NCBI GenBank assembly: GCA_012512335.1
Contig: JAAZEK010000577.1
Coordinates: 1 to 7,498, forward strand
Direction of reading: 5' to 3'
From: Clostridiales bacterium
Lineage (GTDB): Bacteria > Bacillota > Clostridia > Caldicoprobacterales > DTU083
DNA length: 7,498 nucleotides
Shown one piece after another: positions 1 through 5,763 of this stretch. Positions within the stretch are counted from its first letter, which is position 1. Each line of letters opens with the position of its first letter. Below the pieces are notes generated by a model. It had not been told where the DNA came from and made no database searches. It saw nothing but the letters and a program-made list of their open reading frames with translations. Position numbers and translations under genes: made by a program.

Positions 1-447
1 GTAATCACTGGTGATTTTGCAGTCCAAACCGATACATTTACTGTTACTGTTACACTAACACCAGTTGGAACTCTAACTTTAAACGCAAATGCAATTGATG
101 CTGGAAATGGAGAGAAAGGTATAGATAACGACAGAAACTATACAATAACCTACACTGTCACTGGTGACTCAGAATACACCATAAAAAACATTCCATATGA
201 TGTTAATTATACCGTAGTAGAGACAGGGTTGAATGAATATACACCAGAATATGTGGCATCATATGATGGTAATCAAGTTGGAAAAATTGAGGCAGCGTCT
301 ACATCAACTACTATTACAAACACTAGAAATGCAGAAATCAACACCGGCATAAACCTCGACAGCCTACCCTACTTAATTATCCTTGCTGTTGCTATCGGCG
401 GTCTAATCCTGTTCGTTACCAGAAGGCGAATGGCTTCTAACGAATAA
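1..447 (+). CDS. C-terminal part of Spy0128-like pilin/surface protein with EINTG sorting signal (5' end outside window)
   Basis: The reading frame is open from the first base, so 148 C-terminal residues are visible and the N-terminus is missing. They form one beta-rich domain resembling domain 2 of the S. pyogenes pilin Spy0128 (FctA). The motif YTVVET (residues 70-75) has Glu74 where Spy0128 has its isopeptide-catalysing Glu258. The strand TTITNTRN (103-110) has Asn107 where Spy0128 has Asn303. The partner Lys would lie just upstream of base 1. The C-terminus is a sorting signal: EINTG (112-116), a hydrophobic helix (about 122-140) and an RRR stop-transfer tail. EINTG replaces LPXTG and resembles the EVPTG of Spy0128, which is processed by a class B-fold pilus sortase; such a sortase lies next door. 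The protein is probably the pilus shaft or a pilus adhesin, exported and linked at the surface. With the N-terminus unseen, shaft and tip roles cannot be separated. Confidence 0.8.
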   Translation, partial: VITGDFAVQTDTFTVTVTLTPVGTLTLNANAIDAGNGEKGIDNDRNYTITYTVTGDSEYTIKNIPYDVNYTVVETGLNEYTPEYVASYDGNQVGKIEAASTSTTITNTRNAEINTGINLDSLPYLIILAVAIGGLILFVTRRRMASNE

Positions 448-507
448 TATACTATTAAAGTATAATACACTTTTGAGGGTAAGGGTTACTTACAGACTTA
501 GTTTTCT

Positions 508-553
508 GCACCGGGTCGGATGGTGTATCCACACCATCCAGTACCCGAGTTGC
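508..553 (+). other. Strong intercistronic RNA hairpin without T tract
   Basis: The arms GGATGGTGT (518-526) and ACACCATCC (531-539) pair perfectly over 9 bp around the loop ATCC. A second stem, CGGGT (512-516) with ACCCG (543-547), extends it below a small internal loop. GCA (508-510) and TGC (551-553) could add a short base. No run of T follows, so it is not a standard intrinsic terminator. It lies 25 bases before the sortase start. By analogy with pilus operons it could protect the 3' end of the pilin message, mark a processing site, or lower sortase expression relative to pilin. These roles are inferred; only the base pairing is seen. Confidence 0.75.
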
Positions 554-564
554 TGTAAATGATT

Positions 565-569
565 GGAGA
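565..569 (+). promoter_or_regulatory. Ribosome binding site setting the sortase start at GTG 578
   Basis: GGAGA lies 8 bases before GTG 578. It sits inside the coding sequence if the upstream TTG at 563 is used, and nothing SD-like precedes that TTG. This favours GTG 578 as the start, giving an N-terminus that begins with M-K-I-S-R and leads into the membrane anchor. Confidence 0.7.
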
Positions 570-577
570 ATACTAGC

Positions 578-1351
578 GTGAAGATATCTAGGCTCATACT
601 TAAAACAGCGGATGCTTTAATAAGCTTTATTATTGTATTGTCACTAATCATTGCAGGAGTTTATGCCAGTTATGCTCTATGGGATAATAACCGCGTATAT
701 GCTTCTGCAGGTGATGTTCAAGATGATATGATTAAGCTGAAGCCTAAGATCGATGAAGATGAAAGTGGTCCATCCTTTGAAGATTTACTAGCAGTGAACT
801 CTGATGTACGTGCATGGGTTTCGCTAAATGGGACAGAAATTGATTATCCTATTTTACAGGGTAATACGAACCTTTCCTATATTAATACTGATGTATATGG
901 TAATTTTGCACTTGCAGGTAGTATTTTTTTAGACTCACGCAATGATGCAAGCTTCCACGACACATACTCTCTGCTATATGGTCATAGTATGGAAAATAGC
1001 AGAATGTTTGGAGACCTTAACCTCTATAAGGAGGAGAGTTTCTTTAGGGAAAATCAAACAGGAACTTTGATCTTACCTAATAAGGTCTATAATTTGAGAA
1101 TCATAGCCTGCCTAATTGTTCCTTCTTCAGAGGATTCGATTTTCGTTCCTGATCAGTGGCAGGGTGATATAGTCGAACTACTTAGCTTTACAGAAAATAA
1201 TGCTCTTTACTTAAACAATGATGTGATTAAGGACATGAAATCTGTGAATGAGGCACCGCAGTTACTATCGTTTACAACCTGTTCCTCAGAATTCACAGAT
1301 GCAAGAACGGTTATCCTGGCAGTAATGAAACCAAGCTCAACTTCAAATTAG
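578..1351 (+). CDS. srtB: Class B sortase, probable pilus-assembly sortase
   Basis: A membrane-anchored cysteine transpeptidase of 257 residues that cleaves sorting signals and joins the released carboxyl group to an amine on a pilin or the wall. An N-terminal signal anchor spans about residues 13-33. The catalytic domain follows, with an YPILQG strand at about 90-95. The catalytic His136 is in the class B signature YGHSMENSRMFGDL, Cys235 in SFTTCSSEF, and Arg243 in DARTVILAV. All three catalytic residues are present and the length is normal for class B. Known class B enzymes include NPQTN-processing SrtB of iron-acquisition loci and the pilus polymerase SrtC1/Spy0129 of S. pyogenes. The flanking pilin-like genes favour the pilus role and there are no haem-uptake genes. 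Preferred start is GTG 578; TTG 563 would add five residues. It is probably cotranscribed with both neighbours. Confidence 0.9.
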   Translation: MKISRLILKTADALISFIIVLSLIIAGVYASYALWDNNRVYASAGDVQDDMIKLKPKIDEDESGPSFEDLLAVNSDVRAWVSLNGTEIDYPILQGNTNLSYINTDVYGNFALAGSIFLDSRNDASFHDTYSLLYGHSMENSRMFGDLNLYKEESFFRENQTGTLILPNKVYNLRIIACLIVPSSEDSIFVPDQWQGDIVELLSFTENNALYLNNDVIKDMKSVNEAPQLLSFTTCSSEFTDARTVILAVMKPSSTSN

Positions 1352-1356
1352 GAGGG
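1350..1356 (+). promoter_or_regulatory. Ribosome binding site overlapping the sortase stop, setting the base-pilin start at ATG 1364
   Basis: AGGAGGG overlaps the TAG stop of the sortase gene and ends 7 bases before ATG 1364. The ATG at 1358 is only 1 base from it, too close for initiation, so the start is placed at 1364, two codons in. The overlap suggests translational coupling of the two genes. Confidence 0.75.
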
Positions 1357-1363
1357 TATGAGA

Positions 1364-2053
1364 ATGAGGAGAAAATATATAGGATATGTGATGGTATTAC
1401 TGACATTAATTATGTGTCTGATTGTAGCTACACCAAAGGCTATAGCGGCAGAGATAGCTACAGTTGAGATACCTGTATCTGTTAATGTTACTGGCTATCC
1501 CCCAGATATTGATGAAGATTTTGAGATCGTGTTGAAAGCAAATAATTCATCGTATCCAATGCCGTCTGCTAGTGCAGCTGGGGTCTACAAGATGATTATC
1601 ACTGGGGCTTCAAGCGCTAAGCTACCAGAGATAGAATTTCCAGCTCTGGGTATCTATTCCTACACTATTTCACAAACGACTGGTACCGATGAACTATGCA
1701 CTTATGATGAAAGTATTTACAATATCAAAGTGTATATAACCAATGCAGAAGATGGTAGTGGCTTGGTAGCGACTGTCATAGCATATAAGGCAAGCGAGAC
1801 AGATAAGCTAGATGAGATAGAGTTTGTTAATGATTATGAGATAGAAATACCAGATGAGGAGATTCCTGGTGGGCCTACCGATCCCCCAGCTACAGATCCT
1901 CCAGCCACCGATCCCCCGGCTACTGATCCTCCTGATGATGCGCCTAAAACAGGTGATGATACTGTGATTTGGCCTTATATAGCATTATTCGTTGGAGCAA
2001 TAGCGGTAATATTACTTCTTACCCTAACTGGTAAAAAGAAAAATACTGAGTAA
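1364..2053 (+). CDS. FctB-like pilin-domain protein with proline-rich stalk and APKTG anchor (probable pilus base)
   Basis: A 229-residue exported wall protein. Residues 1-29 form a signal peptide (MRRKY start, hydrophobic core, cleavage after the AIAA region). Residues about 32-160 are one Spy0128-type pilin isopeptide domain, recognisable by FEIVLKA, GIYSYTISQ, TYDESIYNIKVYITNAEDG and the closing EFVNDYE. A proline-rich stalk follows with four TDPPA-type repeats (172-191). Then come APKTG (193-197), a membrane helix (about 201-222) and GKKKNTE. Pilin domain, polyproline tail and LPXTG-like anchor is the layout of basal pilins such as FctB, which a housekeeping sortase ties to peptidoglycan; that role is inferred here. 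Oddities: the first strand carries no Lys, and Gln104 stands where Spy0128 has its catalytic Glu, although Asn156 is kept. The usual Lys-Asn isopeptide bond is therefore doubtful. Start choice follows the AGGAGGG site. Confidence 0.8.
   Translation: MRRKYIGYVMVLLTLIMCLIVATPKAIAAEIATVEIPVSVNVTGYPPDIDEDFEIVLKANNSSYPMPSASAAGVYKMIITGASSAKLPEIEFPALGIYSYTISQTTGTDELCTYDESIYNIKVYITNAEDGSGLVATVIAYKASETDKLDEIEFVNDYEIEIPDEEIPGGPTDPPATDPPATDPPATDPPDDAPKTGDDTVIWPYIALFVGAIAVILLLTLTGKKKNTE
1877..1936 (+). repeat. Four tandem 15-bp units encoding TDPPA
   Basis: Four 15-base units encode TDPPA, TDPPA, TDPPA and TDPPD. Units 1 and 3 differ by a single base (ACCGATCCCCCAGCT and ACCGATCCCCCGGCT). Units 2 and 4 resemble each other (both contain GATCCTCC). 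The array therefore looks like a 30-bp unit duplicated once. It forms the proline-rich stalk of the base pilin, and copy number could vary by slippage. Confidence 0.9.
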
Positions 2054-2085
2054 CTATAATAATTTGAAGTTTACCAAGATTTAAC

Positions 2086-2123
2086 TTGACATTGATACAA
2101 ATCAAACAATAGTGTTGTATGAT
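2086..2123 (+). promoter_or_regulatory. Promoter-like element with a dyad centred in a long spacer
   Basis: TTGACA (2086-2091) is followed by TTGATA (2092-2097), and TATGAT (2118-2123) resembles a -10 box. The spacer from TTGATA to TATGAT is 20 bases. An inverted repeat, ATACAA (2095-2100) with TTGTAT (2115-2120), is centred at the midpoint of that spacer. Over-long spacers with a centred dyad are typical of MerR-controlled promoters, but no regulator gene is in view. TTGACA itself is 26 bases from the -10, too far for ordinary sigma-A use. The element lies downstream of the pilus operon and faces a terminator at 2164-2188. Confidence 0.35.
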
Positions 2124-2141
2124 GTATTTAAGTTGAAGGAA

Positions 2142-2165
2142 ATGCTTCTTACTACTAAGAAGTAA
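2142..2165 (+). other. Seven-codon ORF coinciding with a hairpin (possible leader peptide)
   Basis: GAAGGA (2135-2140) sits just before ATG 2142, which opens a reading frame encoding MLLTTKK and ends at TAA 2163-2165. The same bases form a hairpin: CTTCTTA (2145-2151), loop CTAC, TAAGAAG (2156-2162). Its position between a promoter-like element and a terminator resembles an attenuator leader. Nothing shows that it is translated, and the SD-to-ATG spacing is very short. Confidence 0.2.
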
Positions 2166-2188
2166 TATCCTAACGGATATTTTCTTTT
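2164..2188 (+). terminator. Intrinsic terminator downstream of the pilus operon
   Basis: AATATCC (2164-2170), loop TAAC, GGATATT (2175-2181) form a 7-bp stem followed by a T-rich tract (TTTCTTTT, 2181-2188). It can end transcripts from the pilus operon and any transcript started at the element at 2086-2123, which would then be only about 60 nt long. Confidence 0.65.
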
Positions 2189-2207
2189 CATATATATTTC
2201 CCCTCCT

Positions 2208-2238
2208 AAAGTACTTTTTAATTAAAGTGCTTTTTTTT
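2208..2238 (+). terminator. Second intrinsic terminator between pilus operon and pap
   Basis: AAAGTACTTT (2208-2217) pairs with AAAGTGCTTT (2224-2233) over 10 bp with one G-U pair, around the loop TTAATT. The T run extends from 2231 to 2238. Its strength and orientation fit a + strand terminator that insulates pap from the pilus genes. Confidence 0.75.
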
Positions 2239-2270
2239 ATAAAAAAATGTCGGCAATATCTGTATATTTA

Positions 2271-2299
2271 TTGCTATATATCACTATTTCTAGTAAACT
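2271..2299 (+). promoter_or_regulatory. Candidate promoter for pap
   Basis: TTGCTA (2271-2276) and TAAACT (2294-2299) are separated by 17 bases; each matches the sigma-A consensus at 4 of 6 positions. The pair lies just after the terminator at 2208-2238 and about 40 bases before the pap start, with AGGAAGG (2321-2327) as ribosome binding site. AT-rich background makes chance matches likely. Confidence 0.35.
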
Positions 2300-2337
2300 T
2301 AATTTAAGATTCACACAGATAGGAAGGGGCTGACAAG

Positions 2338-3801
2338 ATGATTAAGAATTTTGACTTTGATAGTTTTACCAGCATATATGCAGATAAAAAGATTTCTAAG
2401 ATGGGTGAGATGCTTGCCAGATACCAAAGGAAGCTAATGGATTTAGATATACCTGTAATGATAATAATAGAAGGTTGGGAATCCGCTGGCCATGAATTTG
2501 TTATAAACGATCTAATAAGAGAACTAAATCCAAGAAATCACCATGTAAAGGAATATGATTACTCCAATAGGGTGGAAAAGGATATGCCCTTCCTATGGAA
2601 ATACTGGAAGCTAATTCCTAAAAAGGGTGACATGACTATACTAGATAAAAGCTATTATTTCAACTTGTTCAATAACAAGGAAATAGATAAGGCGGAGCTC
2701 GAGAATAATTATGAGCTAATCAACACCTTTGAAAGACACTTATCCGATGATAATATGCTGATATTAAAGTTTTTCCTTCATGTTAAAAAGAAGACTCATA
2801 AAAATAGGATTGAGGCACTAAAGCACGACAAAAATCGTTCATTTTTTGTTACGGATATTGATAACAAGCAATACAAAAACTATGAATATTATGAAAAGCG
2901 CATTGGAAGGATGCTGGATAAAACAAATTATGATTTTGCACCCTGGCATGTAGTATCTGCTGAGGATTTAAAGCTGGCTGCTAGAGAGATTATTGGCAAG
3001 GTAAGCGAATCAGTTATAAATAAGATAAACGAAGTTTCCAAACAAAAGGAAATAGTATATACGAGGAAGCCTTTCACAGGGCCATATCCATTAAATGATA
3101 TTGACCTAACTCTTAGTGTGGATGATGACATCTATGATAAGGAATTAGATGAGCTACAAGAGGAAATAGAGGGACTGACATATAAGCTATTTAACAAAAA
3201 CATTCCTACTATTCTGGTGTTTGAAGGTATGGATGCAGCTGGAAAGGGTGGGGCCATAGAAAGATTAACTCGTACTATGGATGCTAGATTCTACGATGTA
3301 GTTGCTACATCAGCACCTAAAGAGACAGAAAAACAATACCATTACCTATGGAGATTTTATAAGGAATTTCCTCCAAGGGGGAAAACAACAATCTTTGATA
3401 GAAGCTGGTATGGAAGAGTTATGGTTGAAAGAGTAGAAGGATTTGCCACTGTTCAGGAATGGGACAGAGCTTATGAAGAAATCAACCTGATGGAGAAAAA
3501 TCTAGCTGACAGAGGAGCCCTAATAATAAAATACTTTATTATCATCGATAAGGATGAACAATATAGGCGATTTAAAGAAAGAGAAAGTGACGTAGACAAG
3601 ATATATAAATTGACCGATGAAGATTGGAGAAACAGAGAAAAGTGGGATCCTTATATAGATTCTATGAATGAAATGCTGGTAAAAACCCACAAGGAAAATG
3701 CTCCATGGATAATTATAGAAGGAAACGATAAGAAGTTTGCTCGTCTTAAAGTATTAAGAGAATTCATTCAGAGAGCAAAACAATTTATTGATGATAAGTG
3801 A
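2338..3801 (+). CDS. pap: Polyphosphate:AMP phosphotransferase (two-domain PPK2 family)
   Basis: A cytosolic kinase of 487 residues, expected to transfer phosphate from inorganic polyphosphate to AMP, giving ADP. This links polyphosphate stores to adenylate energy charge. Two PPK2 domains are fused, as in the class II AMP-using enzymes of about 500 residues. The C-terminal domain (about 260-480) is intact: P-loop EGMDAAGKGG (296-305, Lys303), Walker B-like FDRSWYGRVMVERVEGF (353-369) and the lid segment FKERESD...LTDEDWRNREKWDPY (412-439). The N-terminal domain (about 22-230) is degenerate: GWESAGHE (46-53) has His52 where the P-loop Lys should be, and LDKSYYF replaces FDRSWYG. Such asymmetry is usual in the family, with catalysis assigned to the C-terminal half. 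A strong AGGAAGG site precedes ATG 2338. It stands alone after two terminators; the ABC genes begin 42 bases downstream and may share its transcript. Confidence 0.92.
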   Translation: MIKNFDFDSFTSIYADKKISKMGEMLARYQRKLMDLDIPVMIIIEGWESAGHEFVINDLIRELNPRNHHVKEYDYSNRVEKDMPFLWKYWKLIPKKGDMTILDKSYYFNLFNNKEIDKAELENNYELINTFERHLSDDNMLILKFFLHVKKKTHKNRIEALKHDKNRSFFVTDIDNKQYKNYEYYEKRIGRMLDKTNYDFAPWHVVSAEDLKLAAREIIGKVSESVINKINEVSKQKEIVYTRKPFTGPYPLNDIDLTLSVDDDIYDKELDELQEEIEGLTYKLFNKNIPTILVFEGMDAAGKGGAIERLTRTMDARFYDVVATSAPKETEKQYHYLWRFYKEFPPRGKTTIFDRSWYGRVMVERVEGFATVQEWDRAYEEINLMEKNLADRGALIIKYFIIIDKDEQYRRFKERESDVDKIYKLTDEDWRNREKWDPYIDSMNEMLVKTHKENAPWIIIEGNDKKFARLKVLREFIQRAKQFIDDK

Positions 3802-3843
3802 ACTCGCCATTTATAGCAGTGGGAGTCTTGATGTAGGATAAAC

Positions 3844-5763
3844 ATGAATGGAAGAAAGGAATTGCTTGATATCAAAAATTACTCAGATAATATGCAGACT
3901 ACAGAGAAGCGAAAAAACCTTGCTGTGGATTTACTGGATAAGGAAATGCGAAAGAAGTATCTACATACAGAAAAGCACGGATTGCTTGATATATTGAAGG
4001 TTATGTATCGACCTGTACTCAAGAATGGGAAGATAGTGGTAGCGTCTATTGGATACGCTATTACCGATGGAATCCTTCCTCTGCTTTCAGTGTTGATTGT
4101 ATATGTTCTTGTTCGATTATTGGCTCTACCGGATGCTATGCCTAAAAGATTAATACTAGCAGCTGGGATTTATGCAATCGCATTTTTTATTTGCTCCTTT
4201 GTATCTTCACAGCTAAAACATCGTAACTATTCATTTTTCATGGGCTTACGACTTCGGAATTTAAGCAAGGCTATGGAACAATTTATGACAATGGACTATG
4301 GCTTGTTTGAGAACTCTTCTTTCTTGGATGATATAGGCAATTGGGATCGAAGCTTGCAGAGTAATAATGCAGGACTTGAAGGATCCTATCATAGAATTTT
4401 TGATATGGGAGGCACTTTAGTATCAGTAATACTTCTTGGTGCTTTATTGATACTGGTAAGTCCATGGATTGCCCTAGCAGGTGTTCTATTTGTAAGCGTG
4501 TTTTATTTAGTACAAAAAAATATTACTATATATAAGCATGAGCGAAGAGAAGAATTGAAGAAGGTTTCTCGCAGATCTGATAATTATACCGCTAAATCTT
4601 CAGATTTTCAGTATGGGAAAGATATGCGGGTTTTTCAAATGAAGGGACGTTTTCAACAAGCATTTACTCCTTTGTTGGAGGCGTATGAAAAGCTATATAG
4701 AATATTTACTTTACGAGAGCTCCACTTGTCATTCCTAGAATCTGCTGCGCTGGTTCTAATTGATATTGTAAGCTTTTTAACACTCATATTTAAGGTGCAA
4801 AATGGAACAATCACCATTTCAGAGTTCGTAATGTTACTTACAGCAGTTACTTTGTTTACCCAATCCATACAATTGTTCGCCCAAGGATTGGCATACATAA
4901 AGAGTGAAACCTTATACTATGGCGATACCATTGATTTTATGGAAGCAGATCTTGTATCCACAGGAGGGGCAAATCATGTTAATGGTCCTGTTAGTATAGA
5001 ATTTAAAGATGTTTCTTTTCATTATCCTGGTTCTGATGCTATGGTGCTTGAAAATTTAAATCTAATGATAGAAGCTGGAGAGAAGTGTGCCCTAGTAGGT
5101 ATAAATGGCGCAGGCAAAACTACCCTGGTTAAGCTATTAACTGGGCTCTATCAACCTACGACTGGCAAAATTCTGATTAACGGAGAGGATGCTACTACCA
5201 TTCCTCAAGAGGAACTGTTCTCCTTATATGGTGTTGTGTTTCAGGAGGTACAGCCCTTAGCCCTTACCATAGCGGAAAATGTTGCGGCTACAGACCTAAA
5301 TATTAATCGAAATCGCGTAAAAGAAAGCTTAAAAAAAGCTGGACTTTGGGAAAAGGTAGCCTCTCTGCCCAATGGCATAGATTCATCTATGTTAAAGATG
5401 ATTGAAGACGATGGTGTTATACTTTCAGGCGGAGAGAATCAGAAGCTTTCTATTGCCAGAGCCCTGTACAGGGAAGGAACTCAGGTGATGATTATGGATG
5501 AACCCACAGCAGCACTTGATGCAATAGCAGAGCAGAAGATATATCAGGAATTCGATGCTATTTTATCAGGTAAAACAACCTTGTTTATATCTCATCGCCT
5601 TGCGTCTACACGCTTTTGCGACCGAATCATCTTGCTAGACGGTGGTTCCATTGTGCAGCAGGGTACCCATGATGAGCTTATGAAAGAGGAAGGATTATAT
5701 CAAACCATGTTTTTAACACAAGGCAAGTATTATCAGGCAGATTATAGGGAGGTGACAGCGTGA
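3844..5763 (+). CDS. ABC exporter subunit, fused membrane and ATPase domains (full length)
   Basis: A 639-residue half-transporter of the type IV exporter fold. A cytosolic N-terminal stretch of about 55 residues precedes six predicted membrane helices (roughly 63-93, 102-121, 187-206, 208-225, 296-316, 325-345). The ATPase domain (about 383-625) is complete: Walker A GINGAGKT (419-426), Q-loop Gln467, signature LSGGENQ (527-533), Walker B VMIMDEP (548-554), H-loop His584. It should couple ATP hydrolysis to export of an unknown substrate, most likely as a heterodimer with the next gene product, whose GTG start region overlaps its stop. AGGA (3835-3838) lies 5 bases before ATG 3844. A weak promoter (TTGATG 3788-3793, 18 bases, TATAGC 3812-3817) could serve it; otherwise it is read through from pap. 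No peptidase domain, biosynthetic gene or resistance gene nearby reveals the cargo. Confidence 0.88.
   Translation: MNGRKELLDIKNYSDNMQTTEKRKNLAVDLLDKEMRKKYLHTEKHGLLDILKVMYRPVLKNGKIVVASIGYAITDGILPLLSVLIVYVLVRLLALPDAMPKRLILAAGIYAIAFFICSFVSSQLKHRNYSFFMGLRLRNLSKAMEQFMTMDYGLFENSSFLDDIGNWDRSLQSNNAGLEGSYHRIFDMGGTLVSVILLGALLILVSPWIALAGVLFVSVFYLVQKNITIYKHERREELKKVSRRSDNYTAKSSDFQYGKDMRVFQMKGRFQQAFTPLLEAYEKLYRIFTLRELHLSFLESAALVLIDIVSFLTLIFKVQNGTITISEFVMLLTAVTLFTQSIQLFAQGLAYIKSETLYYGDTIDFMEADLVSTGGANHVNGPVSIEFKDVSFHYPGSDAMVLENLNLMIEAGEKCALVGINGAGKTTLVKLLTGLYQPTTGKILINGEDATTIPQEELFSLYGVVFQEVQPLALTIAENVAATDLNINRNRVKESLKKAGLWEKVASLPNGIDSSMLKMIEDDGVILSGGENQKLSIARALYREGTQVMIMDEPTAALDAIAEQKIYQEFDAILSGKTTLFISHRLASTRFCDRIILLDGGSIVQQGTHDELMKEEGLYQTMFLTQGKYYQADYREVTA
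5747..5755 (+). promoter_or_regulatory. Ribosome binding site at the ABC gene junction, best spaced for an out-of-frame GTG
   Basis: GGGAGGTGA is a near-ideal site. GGAGG (5748-5752) ends 7 bases before GTG 5760, which overlaps the stop of the first ABC gene (GTGA). That GTG frame encodes only 25 residues (begins M-S-E-D-N-N-G) and stops at TGA 5835-5837. The in-frame GTG 5764 of the second ABC gene is 11 bases away, usable but less favourable. Confidence 0.7.

Noticed and set aside
229..447. Separate 72-residue protein starting at ATG-like TTG 229
   Set aside because: The same frame is open from base 1 and the upstream residues continue the same beta domain, so this is only the tail of a larger protein.
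449..466. TATAAT at 461-466 as a sortase promoter, and the ATACT/AGTAT mini-palindrome as a terminator
   Set aside because: No -35 match lies at 16-18 bases, and the 5-bp AT-rich stem is too weak in this composition to count.
2191..2213. GGAGGGG-like ribosome site on the - strand (complement of CCCCTCC)
   Set aside because: No - strand reading frame of useful length follows it, and it lies between two + strand terminators.
2928..3131. 67-codon ORF on the - strand inside pap
   Set aside because: It is antisense to a well-supported coding region and shows no recognisable domain.
4283..4898. Two - strand ORFs (4283-4465 and 4653-4898) inside the first ABC gene
   Set aside because: Both are shadows of the exporter coding sequence, with no family features.
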